From: Rhizobiaceae bacterium
GTDB taxonomy: Bacteria; Pseudomonadota; Alphaproteobacteria; Rhizobiales; Rhizobiaceae
NCBI GenBank assembly: GCA_019635695.1
Contig: JAHBYZ010000001.1
Coordinates: forward strand, 124,001-188,000
Direction of reading: 5' to 3'
DNA length: 64,000 nt
Below, in pieces: positions 16,082 through 25,617 of the stretch. Under the pieces are notes generated by a model that made no database searches, had not been told where the DNA came from, and saw only the letters and a program-made list of their open reading frames with translations. Both the position numbers and the translations under genes were made by a program. Position 1 is the stretch's first letter; each line of letters begins with the position of its first letter.

Positions 16082-17569
16082 TTACTGCGTGGCGCTGGCT
16101 CCCGGCAGCCATGTGACGATGTCGGGGAAGGCGATCAGCAGCATGATCACGAGGATCGCCGTCGCGGCGAACGGCGCCACGCCGAGGAACACGGTGTTGA
16201 GACTGATCGGCTGACCGAGATTTGCCTTCGGGTCCGATGCTATTCGATGGACGATGAAGGAGAGGATGCCCAGCGGCGGCGTCAGCAGGCCTACTTCGGC
16301 CATGACGACTAGGAACACGCCGAACCACAGCGGATCGACGCCGACAGCCTGCAACGGCGCCAGCAGCACCGGGATCGTCAGCAGCATCATCGCAAGCGTA
16401 TCCATGAACATGCCGAGGATGAAGTAGACGACGATCAGGATCAGCAGCAGCTCGACCCGGCCGAGCCCCATGTCGACGATCAGCTGCGCGAGCTCGTTGG
16501 GCACCTGGCTCAGCGCCATGGCGCGTGTCAGCACGTGGACGCCGATGATCAGCAGGAACACCGATGCGGTGCCGGTGAGCGTGCCGATAAGCGATTCCCT
16601 CATCATCGCGCCGATCTCGCGCATCGACTTGCGGCTGCGGATCATGTGGTTGAAGCCCATGATCAGCGCCGCCAGCATGCCGAACACGCCGGACTCGGTC
16701 GCCGTGAAGATGCCCGCGAACAGGCCGCCGATGACGATCAGCACGACGATGGCGATGGGAAGCACCGACACCAGCGACTCCCCGCGCATGCGCCACGTCA
16801 CGCCGCTCATGTCGACACGCGGCGCCAGCGACGGCCGCAGCGTCGCGTGAATGACGATCATGGTGGCGAAGGCGAAGGCGAGGATGAGGCCGGGAACCAC
16901 GCCGGCCAGAAGCTGCGGGCCGACCGGAACCGCCGCGGCGCCGGCATAGACGACGAGCAGCAGGCTGGGCGGGATGATCTGGCCCAGCGTTCCCGCGGCG
17001 GCGACGCTGCCGACCGCGAGCTCGGGCTTGTAGCCCGAGCGCAGCATCTCCGGGATCGAGACGTTGCCGAGCGCATAGGTGATGCCGATGGTGCTGCCGC
17101 TGCTGGCGGCGAGCGCGGCGCCGGCGAAGTTGGTGGCGACCGCGAGGCCGCCCGGCATCCAGCCGAGCCAGCGCCGCGCCGCCTCGAACGCGGTCGCTGT
17201 CAGGCCGGACTTCCACAGGATCATGCCCATCAGGATGAACATTGGAATGACGCTGTACGACCACGATGCCGCCGACTCGTAGGTAGCCGAGCGCAGCGTC
17301 GACATGACGACGCGCGTGCCCGACAGCGCCCACAGGCCGAGCAGCGCGGCGCCCAGCATGGCGATGCCGACCGGTATGCCGGTCAGCATCAGCACGATGG
17401 ACAGCACGACGACCATGACGCCGATGGCGACCTTCGACAGGCCGAGGAACAGCATTGCGCCAGCGGCGCAGAACGCCGCGACAATGGCGATGATGAACAC
17501 CGCAACGGCAATGCGCGACTTTCCGGGCACAGCGCCGGCATCAATGGTGGACGTCTGGGTCGCACTCAT
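16082..17569 (-). CDS. TRAP transporter large permease (DctM type)
   Basis: This protein of 495 residues is almost entirely hydrophobic helices with short loops. It has DctM signatures such as VMLTGIPVGIAMLGAALLGL near the N-terminus, GGLAVATNFAGAALAASSGST, GTLGQIIPPSLLLVVYAGAA and VYFILGMFMDTLAMMLLTIPVL. It forms the sodium-coupled translocation channel of a tripartite ATP-independent periplasmic transporter. An N-terminal stretch of about 60 residues with two extra hydrophobic segments precedes the usual domain start. The start overlaps the DctQ stop by 4 bp (ATGA). The substrate is set by the binding protein at 18222. Confidence 0.94.
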   Translation of the reverse strand: MSATQTSTIDAGAVPGKSRIAVAVFIIAIVAAFCAAGAMLFLGLSKVAIGVMVVVLSIVLMLTGIPVGIAMLGAALLGLWALSGTRVVMSTLRSATYESAASWSYSVIPMFILMGMILWKSGLTATAFEAARRWLGWMPGGLAVATNFAGAALAASSGSTIGITYALGNVSIPEMLRSGYKPELAVGSVAAAGTLGQIIPPSLLLVVYAGAAAVPVGPQLLAGVVPGLILAFAFATMIVIHATLRPSLAPRVDMSGVTWRMRGESLVSVLPIAIVVLIVIGGLFAGIFTATESGVFGMLAALIMGFNHMIRSRKSMREIGAMMRESLIGTLTGTASVFLLIIGVHVLTRAMALSQVPNELAQLIVDMGLGRVELLLILIVVYFILGMFMDTLAMMLLTIPVLLAPLQAVGVDPLWFGVFLVVMAEVGLLTPPLGILSFIVHRIASDPKANLGQPISLNTVFLGVAPFAATAILVIMLLIAFPDIVTWLPGASATQ

Positions 17570-18135
17570 CCGACGTCCGCCTCGCTGTTGAACTCATGCG
17601 CCTTGGGCAATTGCCCGGCGAAATAGCGCCAGGTGGTCGCGGCACTCTGCAGCGCCAGCATGCCCATGGCGATCACCGCGGTAAACCGGAACGGCCACAC
17701 CGCCACCGGCGGCGAAGACGCCGTGACTTCCTGGAAGTCGTAGGCCTTCATCGCGTCCTGCCAGGAGTAGACGGCCAGCGCCACGATCAGCGCCGTGGCG
17801 ACGAGCCCGAACACGCCCTCGATGATCTGGCGCATGCGAAGCGGCAGCGCATCCAGCAGGATCGTCACCTTGATGTGCTCCTGCTGCTTTTCCGTATAGG
17901 CAAAGGCGAGCAGCGCCAGCGCCGGCATCCACCAGTAGGTCGTGTATTCGATCGTGCCCGGGAACGGCGCGTGGAAAACAAGGCGGCCGATCACGTCGAC
18001 GACGATGTTGACGACGAGCAGGACTATTCCCGCCGCACCGAGAACAGCGACAATGTCGGTCAGCCGGTCGATCAGGCGGAGAGGCGCGGGTGCGGCCGCC
18101 GGCGAGCCTGCCGGTTCCCTGGAAGCTTCGGACAT
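17566..18135 (-). CDS. TRAP transporter small permease (DctQ type)
   Basis: This protein of 189 residues has four hydrophobic segments expected of DctQ: DIVAVLGAAGIVLLVVNIVVDVIGR, the WWMPALALLAFAYTEKQQEHIKV region, GVFGLVATALIVALAVYSW, and FRFTAVIAMGMLALQSAATTW. The conserved E-H-I-K-V motif after helix 2 is present. The start was set at 18135; the longer open frame to 18213 would run into the intergenic hairpin. It partners with the large permease, with which its gene overlaps by 4 bp. A strong hairpin at 18175-18209 separates it from the binding-protein gene. Confidence 0.92.
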   Translation of the reverse strand: MSEASREPAGSPAAAPAPLRLIDRLTDIVAVLGAAGIVLLVVNIVVDVIGRLVFHAPFPGTIEYTTYWWMPALALLAFAYTEKQQEHIKVTILLDALPLRMRQIIEGVFGLVATALIVALAVYSWQDAMKAYDFQEVTASSPPVAVWPFRFTAVIAMGMLALQSAATTWRYFAGQLPKAHEFNSEADVG

Positions 18136-18174
18136 GCAAAATCCTGCCGTCTCGATCACGAAGTCGAATGGATC

Positions 18175-18209
18175 AATGCCTGCCCGGTGACGCGCGCCGG
18201 GCAGGCATT
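18175..18209 (-). terminator. Intercistronic hairpin between TRAP binding protein and permeases
   Basis: AATGCCTGCCCGG (18175-18187) and CCGGGCAGGCATT (18197-18209) are perfect 13-bp arms with a 9-nt loop, positioned 12 bp after the binding-protein stop and 39 bp before the small permease start. Such hairpins commonly protect the upstream message or attenuate read-through, giving more binding protein than permease. This role is inference from position. Confidence 0.6.
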
Positions 18210-18221
18210 GCACGCGAGATA

Positions 18222-19439
18222 TTAGTTAGCGCCAAGGAACTTCGGCGTCATCTCGGTATCGTACTTCTGGATGAACGGCGTCAGGTCGACCGAGCTCAGG
18301 CCGGTGAAGGCCTTCATCACCGCTTCGGGATTCCGCTCGACGATCGGGTGGCCCTCGTCGATCAGCGCCTTGGTCCAGTAGCCGACGCGCTCCTGGTAAG
18401 ACTTGATGACGCCCGCCGCGTCGGTCACCGAAGCCGGCGCCGAAGCGGCCATATCCTGCACGAACTGGGCGCGCTGGGCAGCGACCACCGGCTCGAGCTT
18501 GGCCGCGTCGTTGACCTTCACTTCGCCGGCGGTGATCGCGTCGCCGACCTTGCCCTCGACGACGAGATAGCCCTTCCAGATGTTGGCGGCGGCGATCACG
18601 TCCTGCTTGGTGATGAACTCCTGCAGCTCCTTGGGGAAGCTGTTCCAGGTGTCGAGATTGATCACCCAGCTCGACGACTGCAGCTGCGCCATCGTCACCG
18701 GAACGTACTGGGGAGCGACCGCCTTGAAGACCGCGCCGGTGACGAGCTGGTTCGGGTTCAGAACCATGCACTCGAACACGCCGCGCTGCAGGCCCTCATA
18801 GGCCTCGTTGTAGGCGATGCTGACCGTGGTCATGCCGAGAGCCTCGGCCGACTTCGACCACACGGCGCCGATGGCGCGTGCGCGCTTGCCCTTGGCCTCT
18901 TCCGGCGAAGAAATCGGCGTGTTGCACAGCAGGTTGTACGCCGGGGTCGACGTACCATTCAGCAGCTTGAGGTTGAGCGAGGCGTATTCGTCGATCAGCG
19001 GCTGGAAGGTGCGGCTGAACTCCATCGAAGTCGCGCCGCCGGCGGCGACGTCGTGAACGGTCGAGCCCGAGAGAGCCGCGCCGAAGCCGAAGAACCACGA
19101 CGCGACGGGCATCTGCTTGGGGAAATAGCTCGGAATGACGAGCCCGACGTCGGCCACGCCGTCGCCCACGCCCTGCAGCACGTTGGTGGCGTTCAAAAGC
19201 GACGCCGACCAGTAGTTCTCGAAGGTGATCTTGCCCTTGGTGAACTCGGTGATCGCCTCTTCCCACTTGACCATCGCGGCGCCGAAATTGGCCTTCGGGT
19301 CGCCCGAGAAATCGGCGAGCTTGAGGACGCGTGGCTCCAGCTTGTCGAGCCACTCCTGCGCGGTCGCGGGCGCGGCCGCGAGTATGCTGGCGGCGACCGC
19401 CACGAACGAGACGCCTGCCCAGTTCCTGAACTGCTTCAT
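18222..19439 (-). CDS. TRAP transporter substrate-binding protein (DctP type)
   Basis: This protein of 405 residues starts with a Sec signal peptide (MKQFRNWAGVSFVAVAASIL, then cleavage after AAPATAQ), so the mature protein is periplasmic. DctP features include AAMVKWEEAITEFTKGKITFENYW, the GVGDGVADVGLVIPSYFP ligand loop and an EGLQRGVFECMVLNPNQLV segment. The ligand is probably a carboxylate held by an arginine, as usual in the family, but cannot be named. The ATG at 19439 follows a GGGAGGAAAA ribosome site; longer frames upstream lie in non-coding sequence. It is first gene of the TRAP operon. Confidence 0.93.
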   Translation of the reverse strand: MKQFRNWAGVSFVAVAASILAAAPATAQEWLDKLEPRVLKLADFSGDPKANFGAAMVKWEEAITEFTKGKITFENYWSASLLNATNVLQGVGDGVADVGLVIPSYFPKQMPVASWFFGFGAALSGSTVHDVAAGGATSMEFSRTFQPLIDEYASLNLKLLNGTSTPAYNLLCNTPISSPEEAKGKRARAIGAVWSKSAEALGMTTVSIAYNEAYEGLQRGVFECMVLNPNQLVTGAVFKAVAPQYVPVTMAQLQSSSWVINLDTWNSFPKELQEFITKQDVIAAANIWKGYLVVEGKVGDAITAGEVKVNDAAKLEPVVAAQRAQFVQDMAASAPASVTDAAGVIKSYQERVGYWTKALIDEGHPIVERNPEAVMKAFTGLSSVDLTPFIQKYDTEMTPKFLGAN

Positions 19440-20101
19440 ATTTTCCTCCCGCCGGTACACCGGCAATACGATTTCCATCCGACACGCCCCAGGATCGGAC
19501 TTGGTCGTCGATCCCACGATACGGGACTGTTTCGATTTCTCCGGAAAAAGCGGTGTTTCGGCCCGGATCCACCGATCTGTCCCGGCAATCATCGTCGCCA
19601 ATGCCGCGGCCTGTCAATATGGACTTGCCTCCCCACGGCGGGAGGCAGAAGGAAAATCCGCAATTCGTCTCATATGGTGAGGCAATAGAGGCGGTCTCGG
19701 GCATCGCAGGGACTTGGGCGGCCCCGGTGCTTGTCCGTTCCGTGCCGAAGACGCAGCGCCGCCGGAGCGCGACGTCGTCGGCAAAACCTATTGTTGCCGC
19801 TCGGTTTGTCGACTCTTTGTCGGCTTCGCGCGGATCAACTCGATGTGTGTCGAGAGTAGTCTCGCTATATGAGGCGATATGTCGCCTTCCTTTCCGTAGG
19901 CCTGCTTCGGTGCCTTGACGGGCCCGGAAATGCCGATGATATGTTCGCCTCGTTCCTTTGCGTATGTCTATAATGTGAGACGCGGTGAAAAAGGGGACGG
20001 ATTCTGGGCTGACCCGGAATGGCGGTGAGCGGGCGCAATGATGACGGCGTGCAGGATGCATCTGCGGCTTCCGCGCGTTGCGCTCCGACGGGAGGGACAA
20101 C
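19440..20101. promoter_or_regulatory. 662-bp divergent intergenic region
   Basis: No convincing gene is seen; the short open frames here lack ribosome sites and family character. It must hold promoters for the TRAP operon (left) and the thiamine-diphosphate enzyme (right). Visible items are inverted repeats at 19851-19864 and 19872-19887 and a perfect TATAAT hexamer at 19969-19974, about 130 bp before the right-hand start. No convincing -35 was found at standard spacing. Its size suggests complex control or a lost gene. Confidence 0.55.
19851..19887. promoter_or_regulatory. Two adjacent inverted repeats
   Basis: CGAGA-GTAG-TCTCG (19851-19864) and AGGCGA-TATG-TCGCCT (19872-19887) have perfect arms of 5 and 6 bp. 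Their centres are 22 bp apart, about two helical turns, so both would face the same side of DNA. They may be regulator sites for either divergent gene; no regulator can be assigned. Confidence 0.35.
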
Positions 20102-21724
20102 ATGGCCAAGACGATCAAGCTCTATCAGAAGCTCGCAGCCGCGCTGGCGCAGCTCGACAGTCCGGTGTTTGGCGTCACTGGCGACGCCAACGTCTATATG
20201 ATCGACCACTTCATCCGATCGCATGGCGGCCGCTTCGTCGCGGCCGCGAACGAGAATGGCGGCGTGCTGATGGCGCTTGGCCATGCTTCGGTTTCCGGCA
20301 AGGTCGGCATTGCCACCGTCACCCACGGCCCGGCCGTCACCAACACGGTCACCGCGCTGGCCGAGGGCGTTAAGGCCGGCACGCCGATTGTGCTCCTGTG
20401 CGGCGACACCACCTATGGCGACCGTGAGAACCTGCAGAATGTTCCGCAGCGCGAGGTCTTGATCTCCAGCGGTGCCGGCTTCGAGCCGATGAACAGGCCG
20501 GAAACCGCGGTGCAGGATCTCGCCCGCGCGTTCCGCCGGGCTCAGGCCGAACGCCGCCCCATCGCCTTCAACTTCCCGACCGAGATGATGCACGTGCTGG
20601 TGGAGGACGATGCCGCGCAGATGTTCGCGGCCGTGCCGGCGGTGGCCGGTGCGGCTGCGGAAGCGGACATCGAGAGCGCGGTGGCGATCATCGCCGCCGC
20701 CCGCCGCCCGGTGGTGCTGGCCGGCCGCGACGCCATAGGCGCGGAAGCACGCGCGGCGCTGCTTCGGCTGGCCGAACGCATCCAGGCTCCGCTCGCCACC
20801 ACGCTGCGCGGCAAGAACCTGTTCCGCGGCGAAGATTACAACCTCGGCATCATGGGTACGCTCAGCGCACCCAAGGCGGTCGACGTCATCGTGAAGAGCG
20901 ATTGCGTGCTCGCCTTCGGCGCCGCGCTCAACTTCCATACGACCGGCCATGGCGGCTATGTCGAGGGACGCCGGGTCGTCCAGCAGGCAGCGACGGGCGC
21001 CGGCATCGGGCGCGGCCACGCGCCTGACGTCGCCCTGGTCGGGGATGTCGTCGCAACGGTCGACCGCATCATTCATTGGCTCGACGAAGCCGAGATCCCA
21101 GCCTCTGGCTTCCGCGACGAGATTGAGCCGCGCGGGCTGACCGCCATGCCGGACCCGCAGCCCAACCCGGGCAACACTGGCGTTGACTACATCGAGGTGC
21201 TGAACCGGCTCGACGCCATGCTGCCGGCCAACCGCGTACTGGTCACCGATGCCGGTCGCCACATGGTCAAGGCCATGCAGCATCTGCAGGTGGAGCACCC
21301 GAGACTCTACGTGCAGACGGCAAGCTTCGGATCGATCGGGCTCGGCATCGCGCAGGCGGTCGGCGCGGCCGCCGCCGAGCCGCAGCGGCCCGTCGTCTGC
21401 ACCACCGGCGACGGCGGCTTCATGCTCGGTGGGCTCACCGAGTTCAACACGGCGGTGCGCCACGGCATGGACCTGATCGTGCTGATGTTCAACGACAGCT
21501 GCTACGGTGCCGAATACGCACTGCTGCGCGACAAGCAGATGGATACCGCCGTCAGCATGTTCGACTGGCCCGACTTCGCGCCGCTCGCCACCGCGCTCGG
21601 CGGCCGCGGCGTGGTCGTGCGCAGCATCGACGATCTCGAGGCCGCCCGCACTGCCATCGCGAACCGCGACCGGCCGCTGCTGATCGAGGTCAAGCTCGAT
21701 CCGCACCACGTGCCGTTCTGGTAG
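20102..21724 (+). CDS. Thiamine-diphosphate-dependent enzyme (acetolactate synthase-like)
   Basis: This protein of 540 residues has the three domains of the POX/AHAS family. The N-terminal Pyr domain has AAANENGGVLMALGHA with the cofactor-activating glutamate and VTHGPAVTNTVTALAEG. The middle domain has VVLAGRDAIGAEARAAL. The C-terminal PP domain has the metal/ThDP motif running from TTGDGGFMLGGLTEF to FNDSCYG. It decarboxylates a 2-keto acid and transfers the product, but it differs from true acetolactate synthase and has no small-subunit gene nearby, so the substrate is open. The start at 20102 follows GGGAGGGAC. It stands alone, divergent from the TRAP operon. Confidence 0.88.
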   Translation: MAKTIKLYQKLAAALAQLDSPVFGVTGDANVYMIDHFIRSHGGRFVAAANENGGVLMALGHASVSGKVGIATVTHGPAVTNTVTALAEGVKAGTPIVLLCGDTTYGDRENLQNVPQREVLISSGAGFEPMNRPETAVQDLARAFRRAQAERRPIAFNFPTEMMHVLVEDDAAQMFAAVPAVAGAAAEADIESAVAIIAAARRPVVLAGRDAIGAEARAALLRLAERIQAPLATTLRGKNLFRGEDYNLGIMGTLSAPKAVDVIVKSDCVLAFGAALNFHTTGHGGYVEGRRVVQQAATGAGIGRGHAPDVALVGDVVATVDRIIHWLDEAEIPASGFRDEIEPRGLTAMPDPQPNPGNTGVDYIEVLNRLDAMLPANRVLVTDAGRHMVKAMQHLQVEHPRLYVQTASFGSIGLGIAQAVGAAAAEPQRPVVCTTGDGGFMLGGLTEFNTAVRHGMDLIVLMFNDSCYGAEYALLRDKQMDTAVSMFDWPDFAPLATALGGRGVVVRSIDDLEAARTAIANRDRPLLIEVKLDPHHVPFW

Positions 21725-21784
21725 ACCATCCGGCCGCGGGTTCCCCATCGCGCGGTTGGCTGCTATCGTGTGCCCAACGCAACG

Positions 21785-23317
21785 ATGGCAAAGCGCCTGC
21801 AGCATCCGGAAGGTTTGCGCGGCGCCGAGGACACCAAGGTGGAAGACCCCGACACCGGCGATCTGCCGGCCGGGGCGACCCGCGAGGCGGATGGCGCGGC
21901 GAGGCGTGACGCCCCTGCCGCTGCCGGAGCCGGCGGCGCATCTGCGCCGGGAGCGGGCGCCCAGCACAGGAGCGGGCGCAGGCGGCGCAAGCGCCGTCGC
22001 GGCCGCAAGGTATTCGCGGCAGGTCATGGCGGCCCGGCGGGAGTTGGCGCGAGCCGGGGCGATGTTGCTTTGGGCATTGCTCCCGGCGCATCCGATGATC
22101 CACCGCCTGCGAGCGGCCCCGGAGGCGGCGTGTCCGCACCTGCCGGGCCGCCGGCAGACGCTGCTCCCGCCTACCTCGATCGGCATGGCGATGCGGGAGA
22201 TCCAGGTCGCGTCGATGGCGTAGCCGCTCCGGCAATCGCCGAGGCAGACGCTGCGCGTGCGCAGCGTTCATACGGTTCGATCCGCGAGAGCCTCGGCCGC
22301 GCCGGCGACCACTCGGCCTACGCCGCGCTCGACCTGGGCACCAACAATTGCCGCCTGCTTGTCGCCGTGCCCGGTCGCCCCGGCCAGTTCCGGGTCATCG
22401 ACGCCTTTTCCCGGATCGTGCGGCTGGGTGAGGGGCTGAGCGCTTCCGGACGTCTGGGCGAGGCGGCGATGGACCGCGCCGTGCAGGCGCTTTCGATCTG
22501 CGCCGACAAGCTTGCAACCCGTCCGGGTGCGCGCCGTCGGCTGATCGCGACCGAAGCGTGTCGCGCCGCCGCCAACGGCGAGGAATTTCTTGCCCGCGTC
22601 GAAAACGAGACCGGCCTGACGCTGGAGATCATCGACCGCCAGACCGAAGCGCGGCTTGCCGTCTCTGGCTGCGGCTCGCTGGTCGAGCGCGGCACCGACG
22701 CGGTCGTGCTCTTCGACATCGGCGGCGGCTCGTCCGAGATCGCGCTGGTCGACGTCAGCCGCCGCCGTTCTCCGCATCTGGCCGATCACATCGCGGCCTG
22801 GACCTCGCTGCCGGTCGGCGTCGTCTCACTCGCGGAGCGTTTTGGCGGCCGCGAGGTGACGCGCGAGACGTTCGCCGCCATGGTCGGCGAGGTGCGCAGC
22901 ATGATCGACGGTTTCGCCGGGCGCGGTGCCCTGGCCGGGCTGGCTTCCGGCCCGCGTTTCCACCTGCTGGGCACGTCCGGAACGGTGACGACACTGGCCG
23001 GCGTGCATCTCGACCTGGCGCGTTACGACAGACGGCGCGTCGACGGTCTGTGGATGTCGTCGGGAGAGGTCGATGCCATGGTCGAGCGCCTGCTGGGCTG
23101 GGATTTCGCCGCCCGCGTCGCCAATCCCTGCATCGGCGCCGACCGCGCCGACCTTGTGCTGGCCGGCTGCGCCATCCTCGAGGCGATCAGGCAGGTTTGG
23201 CCGGCGCCGCGGCTGCGCGTCGCCGACCGCGGCCTGCGCGAAGGCATCTTGACCGAACTGATGGCGGGAGACGGGGTGTGGGCGCGCGGCTCGCGCCACC
23301 CCGTACAGCGGCGATGA
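21785..23317 (+). CDS. Ppx/GppA-type exopolyphosphatase with long disordered N-terminus
   Basis: This protein of 510 residues (515 from the GTG at 21770) has an ASKHA-fold phosphatase domain from about residue 170. [16 protein letters not shown] is the first phosphate loop, [17 protein letters not shown] follows, and [16 protein letters not shown] is the second loop. The first ~165 residues are low-complexity Ala/Gly/Pro with a very basic [14 protein letters not shown] patch, which could bind RNA or polyphosphate; such extensions are common in related genera. It hydrolyses inorganic polyphosphate or pppGpp. Its stop overlaps the rlmE start (ATGA), tying it to 23S rRNA modification. Confidence 0.92.
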   Translation: MAKRLQHPEGLRGAEDTKVEDPDTGDLPAGATREADGAARRDAPAAAGAGGASAPGAGAQHRSGRRRRKRRRGRKVFAAGHGGPAGVGASRGDVALGIAPGASDDPPPASGPGGGVSAPAGPPADAAPAYLDRHGDAGDPGRVDGVAAPAIAEADAARAQRSYGSIRESLGRAGDHSAYAALDLGTNNCRLLVAVPGRPGQFRVIDAFSRIVRLGEGLSASGRLGEAAMDRAVQALSICADKLATRPGARRRLIATEACRAAANGEEFLARVENETGLTLEIIDRQTEARLAVSGCGSLVERGTDAVVLFDIGGGSSEIALVDVSRRRSPHLADHIAAWTSLPVGVVSLAERFGGREVTRETFAAMVGEVRSMIDGFAGRGALAGLASGPRFHLLGTSGTVTTLAGVHLDLARYDRRRVDGLWMSSGEVDAMVERLLGWDFAARVANPCIGADRADLVLAGCAILEAIRQVWPAPRLRVADRGLREGILTELMAGDGVWARGSRHPVQRR

Positions 23318-24051
23318 AGAAACCGGGAGGCGGCGGCGCAGGCAAGACGGGCGGCGGGCGCGCCCTGCACGCGCGCGTCAAGAAGTCGGGCAAGATCAAG
23401 GAATCGTCGCGCCGCTGGCTCGAGCGCCACATCAACGACCCCTACGTGCACCGCGCCAAGGCGGAAGGCTATCGCTCGCGCGCCGCTTACAAGCTGATCG
23501 AGATCGATGCCAAGCATCGCCTGCTCAAGCCCGGCATGCGCGTGATCGACCTGGGTGCGGCGCCTGGCGGCTGGTGTCAGGTGGCCGCGGCGCGCGTCAG
23601 CTCGAAGGAGGATGCGCCGACCGTCGTCGGCATCGACTATCTGGAGATGGACCCGGTCCCGGCCGCCGCCATCCTTCAGATGGACTTCCTTGAAGCCGAT
23701 GCGCCGGCAAAGCTTATCGAAACGCTCGGCGGCGAGCCGGACGTGGTGCTGTCCGACATGGCGGCCCCCACCACCGGCCACCGTCGCACCGACCATCTGC
23801 GCACCATGCATCTGTGCGAGGTCGCCGCCGATTTCGCGGTCCAGGTGCTGAAGCCCGGCGGTCACTTCCTCGCCAAGACGTTTCAGGGCGGCACCGAGGG
23901 CGGCCTGCTCGACCTGCTGAAGAAGAACTTCCGCTCGGTCCACCACGTCAAACCGCCGGCGTCGCGTGACGAGTCGGTCGAGCTCTACATACTCGCCAAG
24001 GAGTTCCGCGGTCGGGCGGCGGCCGGCGAAAACGCCGAGCCTACTCCCTGA
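23314..24051 (+). CDS. rlmE: 23S rRNA (uridine-2'-O) methyltransferase RlmE (FtsJ)
   Basis: This protein of 245 residues methylates the 2'-O of the A-loop uridine of 23S rRNA (U2552 in E. coli) using SAM. The motif set is complete: the catalytic Lys in [11 protein letters not shown], the SAM loop [15 protein letters not shown], the catalytic Asp in [17 protein letters not shown], Lys in [10 protein letters not shown] and Glu in [11 protein letters not shown] glycine/lysine-rich leader of about 30 residues precedes the domain. It is translationally coupled to the Ppx/GppA gene. Its 3' end overlaps the convergent MFS gene by 11 bp. Confidence 0.95.
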   Translation: MKKPGGGGAGKTGGGRALHARVKKSGKIKESSRRWLERHINDPYVHRAKAEGYRSRAAYKLIEIDAKHRLLKPGMRVIDLGAAPGGWCQVAAARVSSKEDAPTVVGIDYLEMDPVPAAAILQMDFLEADAPAKLIETLGGEPDVVLSDMAAPTTGHRRTDHLRTMHLCEVAADFAVQVLKPGGHFLAKTFQGGTEGGLLDLLKKNFRSVHHVKPPASRDESVELYILAKEFRGRAAAGENAEPTP

Positions 24052-25492
24052 GTTCGGGCCGGTTGTCGGCCTTGACCCTTGCGCTGTGACCCGAGATCGC
24101 GCTGCCGGCATCGTGCGGCAGCCGCACAAACAGGATTGCCGAAAGCGACGCCACGAAGCCAACCACGAGGAAGGCGACAACGAAGGCGAAATGGTCCGTC
24201 TCGCGGCCGGTGAACGCGGCTATCACCTCCAGCAGTCCGCCGGCGAAGGCGACGCCGAGCGCGACGCTGATCTGCTGGATCGACGCGCCGATGGCGGTCG
24301 CCTGCGCCGCCTGCTTGTCCTCGACATCCGCGAAGACCAGCGTGTTTGCGCTGGTGAAGAACAGTGACCGCAGGAATCCTGAGAGCAGCAGCACCAGGAA
24401 CACGACGACATAGGGCGTTGCAGCAGTAAACAGCGAATTCGCCATGATCAGCACGCCGCCGGCAGCCGAGGTCACCGCGGTGATCGTTCGGAAACCCGCG
24501 CGCCGCAGGATCCCGGCGGCGAGGAACTTCATCGAAAGCGCCCCCAGCGCGGATGCGAAGGTAAGCATGCCCGACTCGAACGCCGACAGGCCGAAGGCGA
24601 GCTGGAACATCAGCGGCAACAGGAATGGCACCGCGCCCGCGCCGATGCGGAAGAAGATCGAGCCGGTGATCGCGGTGCGGAAGATCTTGCTGCGGAACAA
24701 TCTGACGTCGAGCAGCGGCTCCGTGGAGCGCAGTGCGTGGCGGATGTAGAGCCCCGCCGCGGCAAGTCCGAGCACCGTGGTGGCGATGCCCACCGCTGGC
24801 GGCAGCGCCGGAAGGCTGATGACCGACAGTCCGAACACCACCCCGGCTGCCGCGACGCCGGCCAGGAAGAAGCCGGTCAGGTCGAGGCGCTTGCGCCCTT
24901 CGCCGGGGATTTCCGGCAGCACGCGCCCCGCGGCGATGATGCCGGCGATGCCGATCGGCACGTTGAGGATGAAGATCCAGTGCCACGAGAAATAGGTGGT
25001 GATGAAGCCTCCCACCGGCGGCCCCAGCAGCGGGCCGATCAGGCCGGGCATGGTCAGCCACGCCATCGTGGTGACCAGCGCGGCCTTGGGCGTGACGCGC
25101 ACGAGAACCAGACGCGCGATCGGCGTCATCATCGCGCCGCCCATGCCCTGCAGGAAGCGCGAGACCACGAAGGCGCCCAGCGAACTGGACACCGCGCAGC
25201 AGACGGAGCCGGCAACGAACACCGCGATTGCCGTGCGGAAGACCCGCTTGGCGCCGTAGCGGTCGGCCATCCAGCCGCTGATCGGGATGAAGATGGCCAG
25301 CGAAACCAGATAGGCGGTCAGCGCCAGCTTGAGCGCCACCGGGCTGGTGCCGATGTCAGCGGCGATCTGCGGCAGCGAGGTCGCGATGACGGTGGAGTCC
25401 ATGTTCTCCATGAACAGCGCCACCGCAAGCACGATCGGCAGCGCGCGGGCTGGCGCTGCGGCAACGGGCGGGAGCGGCGGATTGGCGTTCAT
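24041..25492 (-). CDS. MFS multidrug-type exporter (DHA2, 14-helix class)
   Basis: This protein of 483 residues has regularly spaced hydrophobic helices, about 14 as in EmrB/QacA. The MFS signature [17 protein letters not shown] lies between helices 2 and 3, the [20 protein letters not shown] motif follows, and the antiporter motif region [28 protein letters not shown] is in helix 5. It would export drugs or metabolites using the proton gradient. There is no membrane-fusion partner gene, so it probably works alone in the inner membrane. It lies 125 bp before the M48 protease gene on the same strand. Confidence 0.92.
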   Translation of the reverse strand: MNANPPLPPVAAAPARALPIVLAVALFMENMDSTVIATSLPQIAADIGTSPVALKLALTAYLVSLAIFIPISGWMADRYGAKRVFRTAIAVFVAGSVCCAVSSSLGAFVVSRFLQGMGGAMMTPIARLVLVRVTPKAALVTTMAWLTMPGLIGPLLGPPVGGFITTYFSWHWIFILNVPIGIAGIIAAGRVLPEIPGEGRKRLDLTGFFLAGVAAAGVVFGLSVISLPALPPAVGIATTVLGLAAAGLYIRHALRSTEPLLDVRLFRSKIFRTAITGSIFFRIGAGAVPFLLPLMFQLAFGLSAFESGMLTFASALGALSMKFLAAGILRRAGFRTITAVTSAAGGVLIMANSLFTAATPYVVVFLVLLLSGFLRSLFFTSANTLVFADVEDKQAAQATAIGASIQQISVALGVAFAGGLLEVIAAFTGRETDHFAFVVAFLVVGFVASLSAILFVRLPHDAGSAISGHSARVKADNRPELRE

Positions 25493-25617
25493 GGACGGGG
25501 GCCGTTAACACGGGAATGAACGCGTGTCCCGCCCGTGTCGGCCGTACGCGCGCAATTTTGACCGGCCATCATCACGAAGCCGCGGCGATGGTGAGCCTGC
25601 GGCGATCCGTGGCCGCC

